Origin: an uncultured Cohaesibacter sp. | GTDB lineage: Bacteria; Pseudomonadota; Alphaproteobacteria; Rhizobiales; Cohaesibacteraceae | Reading direction: 5' to 3' | Assembly (NCBI RefSeq): GCF_963677725.1 | Contig: NZ_OY782507.1 | Coordinates: 2,976,001 to 3,040,000, forward strand | Length of the DNA stretch: 64,000 nucleotides | In this document: positions 35,323 through 44,113 of the stretch, in pieces | Numbering within the stretch: position 1 is the stretch's first letter | How the letters are laid out: every line of letters begins with the position of its first letter | The notes under the pieces: generated by a model | The model's input: only the letters and a program-made list of their open reading frames with translations | Told to the model about the DNA's origin: nothing | Database searches by the model: none | Position numbers and translations under genes: made by a program

Positions 35323-35742
35323 ATGATCTTCAATATCCCGCTGTTGATTGCCCCTTTGCTTGTCTACAATGCTTTTGCATTTGGATTGATGGGGAGTGCG
35401 ATTGGCGATCCGTGGAGCGCGCCGATCTTTACCATCGAGATGGTGTCGGAAGCACGCTGGACCCTGACGCTTGGGGATGTGATGATCGTTTCGGCGCTGG
35501 CGCTGCTCTTTGTCGAGATCCTGAAGGCAACGCGTACAGGGGTTAGCTCGATTGTCGATCATATTCTTTCGACCCTGTTGTTTGTTGCGTATCTGGTGGA
35601 GTTCCTGCTGGTGCCGCAAACCGCAACCAGCGTCTTCTTCATTCTGATGTGCATTTCGCTGATTGACGTGATTGCGGGCTATTCGATCACCATTCGCGGG
35701 GCGACGCGTGATGTGGCCATCGGGCCGGGCGGCATGCTCTAG
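35323..35742 (+). CDS. small integral membrane protein, function unknown
   Basis: The 139-residue protein has about four membrane helices: residues 3-23 (IFNIPLLIAPLLVYNAFAFGL), 44-64 (TLGDVMIVSALALLFVEILKA), 75-93 and 100-122. Helices are short-looped and the C-terminus (GATRDVAIGPGGML) probably faces the cytoplasm. GGAG stands nine bases before the ATG at 35323, which I prefer over a longer frame starting at 35230. I do not recognise a named family; its place after rpmF does not reveal a role. A terminator follows. Confidence 0.75.
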   Translation: MIFNIPLLIAPLLVYNAFAFGLMGSAIGDPWSAPIFTIEMVSEARWTLTLGDVMIVSALALLFVEILKATRTGVSSIVDHILSTLLFVAYLVEFLLVPQTATSVFFILMCISLIDVIAGYSITIRGATRDVAIGPGGML

Positions 35743-35792
35743 AGTGCGCTTGGTGACCTGACGCCTCTGGCTTTTCTTCGCATACCAGTGAC

Positions 35793-35823
35793 GGGTTCCG
35801 TTTGAACGAGCGGGACCCTTTTT
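35793..35823 (+). terminator. terminator after the small membrane protein gene
   Basis: GGGTTCCG/CGGGACCC (8-bp stem, one G-T pair, 10-base loop) followed by five T. Confidence 0.8.
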
Positions 35824-36030
35824 GTATCGAGCCTGATTTCTGATAAGGCCCGTTCTTCGTAAAAGGCATTGCGCTTGGGATTGATATCAGCGATGGTTTT
35901 GTAGGGGTTGTCCTGATCCCTCGATTTATCCAGACAATGGTCCAATGCGCGATCCAGCGATGCAAGCGTTAACAAGGGCCAGAGAATGAGCCGGACAGAA
36001 ACCAGTTCGGCCTGAGGAGGAGGCTTGACC

Positions 36031-37617
36031 ATGCGGGATTTTCAGTTGCCCGGACGTTCCCCTGTTTATGGCGAGGCAGGTATGTGTGCCACCTCGCACC
36101 CGATTGCCAGTCAGGTTGCCCTGTCGGTGTTGCACAAAGGTGGCAATGCTGTGGATGCGGCGGTTGCTGCCGGAGCGGTGCTGTGCGTGGTTGAACCGCA
36201 TATGACCGGCATTGGTGGCGATTGCTTTGCGATTGTCAGCGAGCCGGATGGCTCGGTGCATGGCTATAACGGATCCGGTCGGGCTGCGGCGGCTGCCAAG
36301 ACCGAATGGTTCCTTGAGCAGGGCATCACCGAGATCTCCGAAAGCAGTATCCATTCTGTGACCGTGCCCGGCGCGCTCAAATGCTGGGAGCGGCTGGTCC
36401 ATGACCATGGCACGCTAGGCTTTGATGCCGCCCTCCAACCGGCGATTGATTATGCGGAAAGGGGCTATGCCGTCACTTCTCGGGTTGCGTGGGACTGGCA
36501 GGATCTGGTGGCCGCATTGAAGCGTGATCCCGGTGCGGCCAGACATTATCTCCTTGACGGCCGTGCGCCACGGGCGGGTGAGCGTCACGCAGCGCCCGCA
36601 TTAGCCAAGACCTTGCGGGCGGTGGCTGAGGGCGGGAGTGATGCCTTCTATTGCGGGGCGATTGCTGCCGAGATCGCGGCTCTGGTTCAGCATTATGGCG
36701 GGCTGTTGACCGAGGAGGATATGGCTGGCATCACGTGTGACGCGTTGTCGCCGGTCTCTGCTTTTTACCGCGGTGTGGAAGTTGTCGAGTTGCCGCCCAA
36801 CGGGCAGGGCATCACCGCACTGACCCTGTTGAAGATCCTTGAACAGTTCGATCTGGCATCTCTTGATCCCCACGGCGCGGAACGTCATCATGTGCAGTTG
36901 GAAGCAGGGCGTTTGGCCTATGGAATGCGGGATGCGCATATCACGGATCCGGAGCATATGCGTGTTTCGGTTGAAACCCTGATATCGGATGCCTATGCCC
37001 GTCAATTGGCTGCGTCCATTTCGACACAGATGCGCAACGAAAGCCTGCCAAGTTTTGTGCCGTCTCAATCTGATACAATCTATTTGTCGGTCGCAGATCG
37101 GGACGGACGGATGGTGTCTTTCATCAATTCCGTTTATCGCGGCTTTGGGGTGCGGGTCTGCACGGAGAAAAGCGGCGTGATGCTGCAGAATCGCGGCGCT
37201 TGCTTTGTGGTCAACCCAGATCATCCCAATTGCATTGATGGCGGCAAGCGCCCTATGCATACCATCATTCCGGCGATGGCCCGCAAGGACGGCAAGACAT
37301 GGCTGTCTTTTGGGGTGATGGGTGGGTCCTATCAGGCGCAAGGCCATGCGCAAGTGATTGCCAATATGGTCGATTTTGGCATGGACCCGCAGGAGGCGCT
37401 GGATGCGCCGCGGCTATTCTGGAATGACGCGGGAGACATTGTCGCTGAAACGTCGCTGGATGGGGCGGTCTTCAGCGCGCTGGAGGCCAAAGGCCATAAA
37501 ATGGTCTGGGGCGAAAAGCCCCATGGCGGCGGACAGATCATCGCCCGCGATGAGGAAACCGGCTTCTATTGCGGTGCATCCGACTGTCGCAAAGACGGGA
37601 TGGCAATCGGGATCTAG
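36031..37617 (+). CDS. gamma-glutamyltransferase-family Ntn hydrolase
   Basis: The 528-residue protein resembles gamma-glutamyltranspeptidase: MCATSHPIASQVALSVLHKGGNAVDAAVAAGAVLCVVEPHMTGIGGDCFAIV near the start, LPPNGQGITALTLLKILEQFD, and a probable autocleavage site before T349 in QSDTIYLSVADRDGRMVSFINSVYRGFG, which frees the nucleophile Thr. The small-subunit part has GKRPMHTIIPAM and SFGVMGGSYQAQGH. No signal peptide is visible, so it is probably cytoplasmic, unlike classical Ggt. Related cytoplasmic enzymes act on oxamate or cephalosporins; the substrate here is open. The ATG at 36031 follows GAGGAGGAGG; the TTG six bases earlier is less likely. Confidence 0.87.
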   Translation: MRDFQLPGRSPVYGEAGMCATSHPIASQVALSVLHKGGNAVDAAVAAGAVLCVVEPHMTGIGGDCFAIVSEPDGSVHGYNGSGRAAAAAKTEWFLEQGITEISESSIHSVTVPGALKCWERLVHDHGTLGFDAALQPAIDYAERGYAVTSRVAWDWQDLVAALKRDPGAARHYLLDGRAPRAGERHAAPALAKTLRAVAEGGSDAFYCGAIAAEIAALVQHYGGLLTEEDMAGITCDALSPVSAFYRGVEVVELPPNGQGITALTLLKILEQFDLASLDPHGAERHHVQLEAGRLAYGMRDAHITDPEHMRVSVETLISDAYARQLAASISTQMRNESLPSFVPSQSDTIYLSVADRDGRMVSFINSVYRGFGVRVCTEKSGVMLQNRGACFVVNPDHPNCIDGGKRPMHTIIPAMARKDGKTWLSFGVMGGSYQAQGHAQVIANMVDFGMDPQEALDAPRLFWNDAGDIVAETSLDGAVFSALEAKGHKMVWGEKPHGGGQIIARDEETGFYCGASDCRKDGMAIGI

Positions 37618-37639
37618 CCTCAAAGACCCTCAGTTGGCT

Positions 37640-37987
37640 CTAGATGACATTTTGCAGGCGTGGCATGTCGGATACGGTTTGGGGCCGACGGCGCGCCTGG
37701 CCATAGGCCCGGGCGGCTTCGCGTGGGCTGTTGGCGGTCGGGCGGCGGAAGCTGCGCTGCCCATTGGGGCCAAGACCGTTGCTGCCGAGAATTTGTGCCT
37801 GAATGTGCGCGTAGGTGCCCATGGCCGGTGTGGCATGGGGAGGCTCGTTGCGGATTGGCCGGGCCTGCTCGGCGTCTCTTTGTGGTTGAGAAAGGCGCTC
37901 ACGACGAGCATCCGTCAACAACGGGGTCCCATAGGGATTGTGACCCGTCGGATTTTGAGACGCTGCTGCAAGGATCAATCCGGACAT
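37640..37987 (-). CDS. small hypothetical protein, convergent with the GGT-family gene
   Basis: A 115-residue product starting MSGLILAAASQNPTGHNPYGTPL. It is rich in Pro, Arg, Gln and Asn, with no membrane segment. The last 40 residues are basic with an alpha-helical look (SPREAARAYGQARRRPQTVSD). AGGAAGG lies about eight bases before the ATG at 37987, which supports translation. The opposite strand also has open frames, but none with a Shine-Dalgarno as good. I do not recognise the family; disorder is likely. Confidence 0.55.
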   Translation of the reverse strand: MSGLILAAASQNPTGHNPYGTPLLTDARRERLSQPQRDAEQARPIRNEPPHATPAMGTYAHIQAQILGSNGLGPNGQRSFRRPTANSPREAARAYGQARRRPQTVSDMPRLQNVI

Positions 37988-38221
37988 TTGCTCTGCCTTC
38001 CTGCTAACTGTTCCAAATTGGGACAATCGAGACGTTTATTCGTCTTCTCAGGAGAAATGGAGCAAGAAGCGGGCCAGCCGTTAAGAGTTTGTTAAGACAT
38101 TGGTAAAGGCGAGCGTGTGAAAAGGGCTTTGATTTGGAAAAAATTAACCTTGAGTGCGTCTAATTGAGGAAGGTGGTGGCTTTGTATGTCTGTTGGGGTG
38201 CGTGTGGTCTGAAATGGTCTG

Positions 38222-40006
38222 ATGGCGAGCTGGGGGCTCAACCAGGGCTTGGATGGCTGGATGGAAGGCAGAGAGCAATCAATCAAACAGGCCCGACAAC
38301 CATTCCAGAATAAGAAGATGGCATTGAAAGCGCGTGATATTCTCACATCGATCGGTGAAGTGATCTATGACTGGCAGGCAAGTGGAGACCATTTGCGCTG
38401 GAGCAGCAATGTACGCGACGTGTTCGATGCGGACATTGCCTCGCGTATGGCCACTGGCCAGGCCTTTGCCGATTGCGTAACGCCCGATACGCTTGCAACT
38501 CGTTACCGGGCCATTTTTGGATCCGGTCGGGCGGATGATGGCTCTGGTGTGCCATTTGAATGCATCTATTGTTTTGCGCCTGACGGGTTGCAATCAGAGA
38601 AACGCTTGTGGCTCGAAGAGAGCGGGCGCTGGTTTGCTGGGGCTGATGGGCGTGCGGAGCGGATCCACGGATTGATGCGGATTGTGGATGAGCGACAAAG
38701 TCGCGAGCATCGGCAGCGCTTCCTGTCCCAGTTTGACGAACTGACCGGCCTTTATAACCGTACATTTTTCTGCGATCAACTGATTCAGGCCATCCGGCGT
38801 CAAGAGAAAACCGGAACGACAGCCTGCTATCTGGTGGCCCATATCGACAATTTCAGGGTGGTCAATGAAGCCTATGGATTTGATGTCGCTGATCAGGTGA
38901 TTCGCGAGGTAGCCAAGCGGATATCGCTGCGCCTGCGCGATGGCGATCTGGTGGGCCGGATTTCGGGGACCAAATTCGGGCTCTTGATCAACAATTGCTC
39001 CGAGCAGGAAATGGCAGCGACTGCGGAGCGCTTTTTGGAAGCGGCCCGCGATGATCTGATCCAGACCGATGCAGGCCCTGTGCATGTGACCCTGACCATG
39101 GGCGGCGTGCATCTGAACGATTCGGTGCCCGATCTGCGCACCGCCGAAATTTGCGCTCTGGATGCGCTTGATCGGGCCAAGCGCCATAATCGCGGAGCGT
39201 TTCGATCCTTCCATTCCGTGCCTTTTGCACTGGATGAGCGCGAAAAAATAATCCGCATGGCGGATGAAGTGATTTCTGCTCTCAATGAGCGGCGCATTGT
39301 CTTGGCCTTCCAGCCGATTGTGACAGCCGAGACCGGCAAGGTTTCCTATCACGAAGTGCTGATGCGGGTCGATGACAGCAAGGGCGAGCCGATCCCTGCG
39401 GCAACCTTTGTGCAATATGCCGAGCGCCTCGGTCTGGCAGCGATGCTCGATCACCGCATTCTGGAAATGACACTGGATGTTCTCTTTACCTATCCAGAAG
39501 CACGACTGAGCATCAATGTATCGCCAGATGTGGGCATGGACAAAGACTGGACGACCTATCTGCAGGCCCGTGTCGGGGCCAATCCCGACGTCGCCCGACG
39601 GCTGGTGGTGGAGATCACTGAAACCGCGGCCATCCGCAATATGGATGTGGCGGTGCAGTTCGTTCACAAATTGCATGAACTGGGGGCCAAGGTCGCGATC
39701 GATGATTTCGGGGCGGGTTATACCTCTTTTCGCAATTTGCAGGCGCTGGATGTTGATCTGGTCAAGATCGACGGTTCGTTCGTGCGTGACATCGTCAGCA
39801 ACCGGCAGAATCGTGCCTTCGTTCGCATGTTTGCCGAACTGGCAAGTGAGCTGGATATCGGGGTCGTCGCCGAATGGGTCGAGGATCAAGAGATTGCCGA
39901 TATCCTGTCCGAGATGGGGATTGGCTTCTTTCAAGGGTATCATTTTGGCAAGGCCAGCAAGGATATCCCTTGGCAGTCTGATCGCGAGACTGCGGCGCTG
40001 GGGTAA
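38222..40006 (+). CDS. PAS-GGDEF-EAL protein, likely c-di-GMP phosphodiesterase with degenerate GGDEF
   Basis: The 594-residue protein lacks membrane helices. Residues about 38-150 look like a PAS fold (ILTSIGEVIYDWQASGDHLRWSSNVRDVF). A GGDEF domain follows (FDELTGLYNRTFF at 172), but the active-site loop reads SGTKF in place of GGDEF (GRISGTKFGLLI), so cyclase activity is unlikely. The EAL domain (about 345-585) keeps the catalytic set: EVLMR for ExLxR, SINVSP, VVEITETAA, DDFGAGYTSF, DLVKIDGSF, AEWVED and FFQGYHFG. So it should hydrolyse c-di-GMP in the cytoplasm. The start is uncertain: later in-frame ATGs at 38261 and 38318 are possible, and none has a strong Shine-Dalgarno. Confidence 0.88.
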   Translation: MASWGLNQGLDGWMEGREQSIKQARQPFQNKKMALKARDILTSIGEVIYDWQASGDHLRWSSNVRDVFDADIASRMATGQAFADCVTPDTLATRYRAIFGSGRADDGSGVPFECIYCFAPDGLQSEKRLWLEESGRWFAGADGRAERIHGLMRIVDERQSREHRQRFLSQFDELTGLYNRTFFCDQLIQAIRRQEKTGTTACYLVAHIDNFRVVNEAYGFDVADQVIREVAKRISLRLRDGDLVGRISGTKFGLLINNCSEQEMAATAERFLEAARDDLIQTDAGPVHVTLTMGGVHLNDSVPDLRTAEICALDALDRAKRHNRGAFRSFHSVPFALDEREKIIRMADEVISALNERRIVLAFQPIVTAETGKVSYHEVLMRVDDSKGEPIPAATFVQYAERLGLAAMLDHRILEMTLDVLFTYPEARLSINVSPDVGMDKDWTTYLQARVGANPDVARRLVVEITETAAIRNMDVAVQFVHKLHELGAKVAIDDFGAGYTSFRNLQALDVDLVKIDGSFVRDIVSNRQNRAFVRMFAELASELDIGVVAEWVEDQEIADILSEMGIGFFQGYHFGKASKDIPWQSDRETAALG

Positions 40007-40050
40007 GCGCGCTTTGCGCGCCGCTAACAATGATCCTTATTCGCGACATC

Positions 40051-40084
40051 AAAAACCTCTGGACGTGCGTCTCAGAGGTTTTTT
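40051..40084. terminator. bidirectional terminator between the EAL gene and phaR
   Basis: AAAAACCTCTG/CAGAGGTTTTT with an 11-base loop, T-run on both strands. It ends the convergent EAL and phaR genes. Confidence 0.85.
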
Positions 40085-40108
40085 CATTTTCGCTTGCAGG
40101 GATCCGCT

Positions 40109-40684
40109 CTAGCTGTCTTTTTTGTCGGCGAGCTCCGAGATCTTTTTCTGCATGTCGGCAATCTGGTCTTTTAAGGCATCCAGTTCGTTTGACTTCTTCT
40201 CTTCAGGGGCTGCTGGCTGGGCGCCTGAGGCGGCCTGTCCGAAGGGCATGAACATCTTCATGGCATTTTCGAACATTTCGGAATTGCGGCGCACCTGCTC
40301 TTCCATTGCCTCAAAGGCCGAGCCGCCAAAGGATTCGGACAGTTGCTTGCGCAGATTGTCCTGATCATTGGTGAGATTCTGCATCGAGAATTCCAGATAG
40401 CTCGGCACAAGGGTCTGCATGCTGTCGCCGTAAAAGCGGATCAATTGGCGCAGGAAGGCGATGGGCAGCATGTTCTGCCCCTTGTTTTCATGCTCGAAAA
40501 TGATTTGGGTGAGCACCGAGCGGGTGATGTCGTCGCCACTTTTGGCATCAAATACGACAAAATCCTCCTCCGCCTTTACCATCTCAGAGAGATCTTCCAA
40601 CGTCACATAAGTGCTCGTGCCCGTATTGTAGAGCCGTCTGTTGGCATATTTCTTGATGATAGTCTGATCAGACTTTTTTGTCAT
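40109..40684 (-). CDS. phaR: polyhydroxyalkanoate synthesis repressor PhaR
   Basis: The 191-residue protein starts TIIKKYANRRLYNTGTSTYVTLEDLSEMVKAEEDFVVFDAKSGDDITRSVLTQIIFEHE, the PHB/PHA accumulation regulator DNA-binding domain, followed by LPIAFLRQLIRFYGDSMQTLVPSYLEFSM. The C-terminal 60 residues are acidic and coiled-coil-like (ELDALKDQIADMQKKISELADKKDS). PhaR represses PHB-related genes and leaves DNA when it binds PHB. It diverges from phaA-phaB across a 344-bp region. Confidence 0.95.
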   Translation of the reverse strand: MTKKSDQTIIKKYANRRLYNTGTSTYVTLEDLSEMVKAEEDFVVFDAKSGDDITRSVLTQIIFEHENKGQNMLPIAFLRQLIRFYGDSMQTLVPSYLEFSMQNLTNDQDNLRKQLSESFGGSAFEAMEEQVRRNSEMFENAMKMFMPFGQAASGAQPAAPEEKKSNELDALKDQIADMQKKISELADKKDS

Positions 40685-41028
40685 GTGGGTGCCTTTTTAC
40701 ATGTGACCGACACGTTCTCCTCACCATGCCGGTTCCAAAAAGAGCTTTTAGCTTAGTGGTTTCGCGCTGCATTGCCAAGTCCTGTCGGTTGCCTTTTGTG
40801 CAACCGGCCCTAGGCTTGCAGTCAAGAGGCATATGGGACAAATTATAAAGTGCGCCTTTGGCCATTGGTCTTTCAGACTAGGCCCATGGCTTAATTGACA
40901 CTATGCCGGATTTTAGCCGAATTATGGCGGAGTGTTTGAAGGTGTATGCTCGTCAGGGAGGTTTGCGGCAGTGCAGCACAAAGGCGAGCTTGAGAGAGAT
41001 TTTCTGCCAAACAAATAGGGAAACTATT
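40685..41028. other. divergent control region of phaR and phaA
   Basis: No gene is supported; the open frame extending phaA upstream has no thiolase similarity. It holds both promoters. TATAAA near 40842 is a possible -10 box. A PhaR-like site is listed separately. Confidence 0.45.
40966..40976 (-). promoter_or_regulatory. candidate PhaR-binding site upstream of phaA
   Basis: On the minus strand CTGC-ACT-GCCG is one base from the CTGC-N3-GCAG element reported for Paracoccus PhaR, 53 bp before the phaA ATG. Short and imperfect, so tentative. Confidence 0.3.
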
Positions 41029-42210
41029 ATGACTCAAGGCACTGACATTGTCATCGTCGCGGCAGCGCGTACCCCTGTTGGGTCTTTTCTGGGCTCATTT
41101 GCCAACATGCCGGCATCCGAGCTGGGGGCCACTGCAATCAAAGGGGCGCTAGCCCAAGCCGGTATTGACCCGGCGGATGTTGACGAGGTGATCCTGGGTC
41201 AGGTTCTGACAGCAGGTCAGGGACAGAACCCGGCCCGTCAGGCCGCTCTTAAAGCCGGTGTTGGCGAACGGGCTCCTGCCTGGTTGATCAATCAGGTATG
41301 TGGCTCTGGTCTGCGCACTGTGGCGCTTGGAATGCAACAGATCGCAATGGGAGATGCGAAGATCGTTGTGGCCGGTGGTCAGGAAAATATGTCTCTGTCG
41401 GTGCATGCCGCCAATATGCGCGCTGGCACCAAGATGGGGGATGCGAAATTTACCGATACGATGATCAAGGATGGCCTGTGGTGTGCCTTCAATGATTATC
41501 ATATGGGCCAGACCGCCGAGAATGTTGCCAACCAGTGGGACATCAGCCGTGATGTGCAGGACACCTTTGCCGTTGCCTCGCAGAACAAGGCCGAGGCCGC
41601 ACAGAAAGCTGGCAAATTCAAGGACGAGATCGTGCCGGTGACGGTCATCGAACGCCGCAAGGAGCGGGTGGTCGAGGATGATGAATATATCCGCCACGGG
41701 GCCAATCTTGAAGGCATGCAGAAACTGCGTCCGGCCTTCACCAAGGATGGCTCGGTCACTGCAGGCAACGCGTCGGGCATCAATGATGGTGCGGCTGTTG
41801 TCGTTCTGATGAGTGCGGACGAAGCACAAAAACGCGGACTTACGCCGCTTGCCACCATCAAGGCATGGGCCTCTGTAGGCACCGATCCGGCCATTATGGG
41901 CAGCGGTCCGATCCCGGCTTCTACCAAGGCATTGGAAAAGGCTGGCTGGAACGCCGGAGACCTTGATCTGATCGAAGCCAACGAAGCCTTCGCTGCACAG
42001 GCCTGCGCCGTCAACAAGGATATGGGCTGGGATGTCGAGAAGGTGAATGTGAATGGAGGCGCGATTGCCATCGGTCACCCGATCGGTGCGTCTGGCTGTC
42101 GGGTGCTGGTTACCCTGTTGCATGAAATGAAGCGTCGTGATGCCAAGAAGGGTCTGGCGACCTTGTGTATCGGCGGCGGCATGGGCGTGGCACTCTGCGT
42201 CGAACGCTAG
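41029..42210 (+). CDS. phaA: acetyl-CoA C-acetyltransferase (beta-ketothiolase)
   Basis: The 393-residue thiolase joins two acetyl-CoA into acetoacetyl-CoA. Catalytic residues are clear: C91 in [15 protein letters not shown], the His in [17 protein letters not shown], and the second Cys in [28 protein letters not shown] and the length are typical of PhaA. AGGGA stands eight bases before the ATG at 41029. It precedes phaB by 243 bp, without an obvious terminator between them. Confidence 0.97.
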   Translation: MTQGTDIVIVAAARTPVGSFLGSFANMPASELGATAIKGALAQAGIDPADVDEVILGQVLTAGQGQNPARQAALKAGVGERAPAWLINQVCGSGLRTVALGMQQIAMGDAKIVVAGGQENMSLSVHAANMRAGTKMGDAKFTDTMIKDGLWCAFNDYHMGQTAENVANQWDISRDVQDTFAVASQNKAEAAQKAGKFKDEIVPVTVIERRKERVVEDDEYIRHGANLEGMQKLRPAFTKDGSVTAGNASGINDGAAVVVLMSADEAQKRGLTPLATIKAWASVGTDPAIMGSGPIPASTKALEKAGWNAGDLDLIEANEAFAAQACAVNKDMGWDVEKVNVNGGAIAIGHPIGASGCRVLVTLLHEMKRRDAKKGLATLCIGGGMGVALCVER

Positions 42211-42453
42211 GGGGAAATGGTGATCTGGGTCCAAGGAGGATGTGGACCCGATCATTTTGATCCGGGACTTGGACATAATTCGGCAGGCACCAAAGAATAA
42301 AGATGGCCATTTGTCCCGGTCCAAGAACAAGCTTGCAGGGCGGCGGGGCCGCTCTGCGCAACCGGTTTGGATGGCTTTGGCCGACTTCAGACCAATCTGT
42401 GCCGGCTGGCCGCAGGAGAGAGCGGTTTTCGGAAACTGACATAGGGGAGAGAG

Positions 42454-43182
42454 ATGTCTAAAGTTGCAGTAGTTACCGGTGGGACCCGAGGCATCGGGGA
42501 AGCCATTTCGATTGAACTCAAACAAGCCGGTTTTCTGGTCGCTGCCAATTATTGTGGCAATGACGAGCGGGCCCGGTCCTTTACCGAACGGACCGGGATC
42601 AAGGCCTATAAATGGGATGTGGGCGATTTTGAAGCTTGCAAGGCGGGTCTGCGGCAGATCGAGGAAGACCTTGGAATCATCGATGTGGTGGTCAACAATG
42701 CGGGCATCACCCGTGATGGCATGCTGCACAAGCTGGGGGTTGATGAATGGCATGACGTCATCAACACAAACCTCAATTCGATGTATTACATGACCAAGCC
42801 GGTGATTGATGAAATGCGCGCCCGTGCCCATGGCCGGATCATCAATATCTCCTCGATCAATGGCCAGAAAGGCCAGATGGGTCAGTCCAACTATTCCGCA
42901 GCCAAGGCGGGTGTCATCGGTTTCACCAAGGCGTTGGCGCAGGAAACCGCCCGCAAAGGCGTGACCGTTAACTGCATCTGTCCGGGCTATATCGACACTG
43001 ACATGGTGGCCGCAGTGCCCGAGAAGGTGCTCGAAAGCATCGTGTCGAGCATTCCGGTGGGCCGGTTGGGGCAGGCCGAAGAGATCGCTGCGATGGTGGG
43101 ATTCCTGGCGTCGGAAAAAGCAGGCTTTATCACCGGGGCGGTGATGACGGTCAATGGCGGCCAATATATTGCCAACGGCTAG
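42454..43182 (+). CDS. phaB: acetoacetyl-CoA reductase
   Basis: The 242-residue short-chain dehydrogenase reduces acetoacetyl-CoA to (R)-3-hydroxybutyryl-CoA with NADPH for PHB synthesis. VVTGGTRGIGEAISIELKQAGF is the cofactor loop. NNAGITRDGMLHKLGVDEWHDVINTNLNS is nearly a PhaB fingerprint, and the catalytic Ser/Tyr/Lys sit in NISSINGQKGQMGQSNYSAAKAG. VTVNCICPGYIDTDMVAAVPEKVL ends the substrate loop. GGGGAGAGAG precedes the ATG. PHA synthase is not in the window. Confidence 0.96.
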   Translation: MSKVAVVTGGTRGIGEAISIELKQAGFLVAANYCGNDERARSFTERTGIKAYKWDVGDFEACKAGLRQIEEDLGIIDVVVNNAGITRDGMLHKLGVDEWHDVINTNLNSMYYMTKPVIDEMRARAHGRIINISSINGQKGQMGQSNYSAAKAGVIGFTKALAQETARKGVTVNCICPGYIDTDMVAAVPEKVLESIVSSIPVGRLGQAEEIAAMVGFLASEKAGFITGAVMTVNGGQYIANG

Positions 43183-43230
43183 GCTTACTTTTGCAATCAG
43201 CGATTTTGAGGCAATAAGCCTTTGACAAGT

Positions 43231-43262
43231 GCCGCGGGATCTTGCTTCCCGCGGTATTTTTT
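43231..43262 (+). terminator. phaAB terminator
   Basis: CCGCGGGA/TCCCGCGG (8-bp stem, 7-base loop) followed by TATTTTTT, about 50 bp after the phaB stop. Confidence 0.87.
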
Positions 43263-43306
43263 ATGGCGTCAAAGGACATGATCTTGCGCTCGAAATAACG
43301 CCTTTC

Positions 43307-44113
43307 TCAGCTCTTGCGCAACTTGCGCAGGAAGGGGGCAGTTGCCAGTGCCCCCAGAAAGAGCAGGAAGGCGGCCAGCACGATGGACGGGCCGGGGGTG
43401 GAATCCCAGATCAGGGATGCATTCAGACCCGCAAGGATCGACAGACAGGCGATGCCAGCCGCGAACAAAGCCATCGTTTCGGGGCTTCTGGCAAATTGCC
43501 TTGCGGTGGCCGCCGGAATGATTAGCAGTGAAGTGATCAGCAACACGCCGATCAGCTTCATCGCGACTGCGATCACCAGCGCAATCAGCAGCACAAAGAC
43601 CAGATTGGCCCGCTGGGTTGGTAAGCCTTCAGCGGCGGCTATATCTGGGCTGATGGTGCTGGCCAACAGGCTGCGCCAATGCATAAAGAGCATACAGAGA
43701 ACCAAAGCGCCTCCGCCCCAAATGACACCCAGATCAAGCCTGCTGACCGACAGGATGTCGCCAAAGAGCAGCGACATGATATCGATCCTTAGCCATGTCA
43801 TGAAGCCAAGCGTGAGAAGGCCAATGGCCAGTGAGGCATGAGACAGGATGCCAAGCAAGGTGTCGGTTGACAGGCGGTCAAGCTTTTCAAGACCATAGAG
43901 AATGAGCGCGATGACGATGGAGACCAAAAAGACCCCGGCAATCGGCATCAGGTCAAACAGCAGGCTCAAGGCAATGCCAAGCAGGGCAGCATGGGCCATG
44001 GTTTCGCCGAAATAGGCCATTCGCCGCCAGACGATGAAGCAGCCCAATGGGCCAGAGACCAGGGCAATGCCAATGCCACCCAAGAGGGCGCGGGTGAAGA
44101 AATCATCCAGCAT
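43307..44113 (-). CDS. znuB: zinc ABC importer permease ZnuB
   Basis: The 268-residue protein is a metal ABC-3 family permease with about eight helices. Family words: GPLGCFIVWRRMAYFGETMAHAALLGIALS and KLIGVLLITSLLIIPAATARQFARSPETM, a ZnuB pattern. I chose the ATG at 44113 because AGGAGG lies nine bases upstream; the frame upstream is only an extension inside znuC. It overlaps the 3' end of znuC by 11 bp, so the two are translationally coupled. The periplasmic receptor ZnuA is not next to them. Confidence 0.92.
   Translation of the reverse strand: MLDDFFTRALLGGIGIALVSGPLGCFIVWRRMAYFGETMAHAALLGIALSLLFDLMPIAGVFLVSIVIALILYGLEKLDRLSTDTLLGILSHASLAIGLLTLGFMTWLRIDIMSLLFGDILSVSRLDLGVIWGGGALVLCMLFMHWRSLLASTISPDIAAAEGLPTQRANLVFVLLIALVIAVAMKLIGVLLITSLLIIPAATARQFARSPETMALFAAGIACLSILAGLNASLIWDSTPGPSIVLAAFLLFLGALATAPFLRKLRKS

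Noticed and set aside
38594-40030. 478-codon open frame on the minus strand
   Set aside because: Antisense to the EAL protein; no recognisable domains.
41149-43164. 671-codon open frame on the minus strand
   Set aside because: Antisense to phaA and phaB, whose protein motifs are unmistakable.
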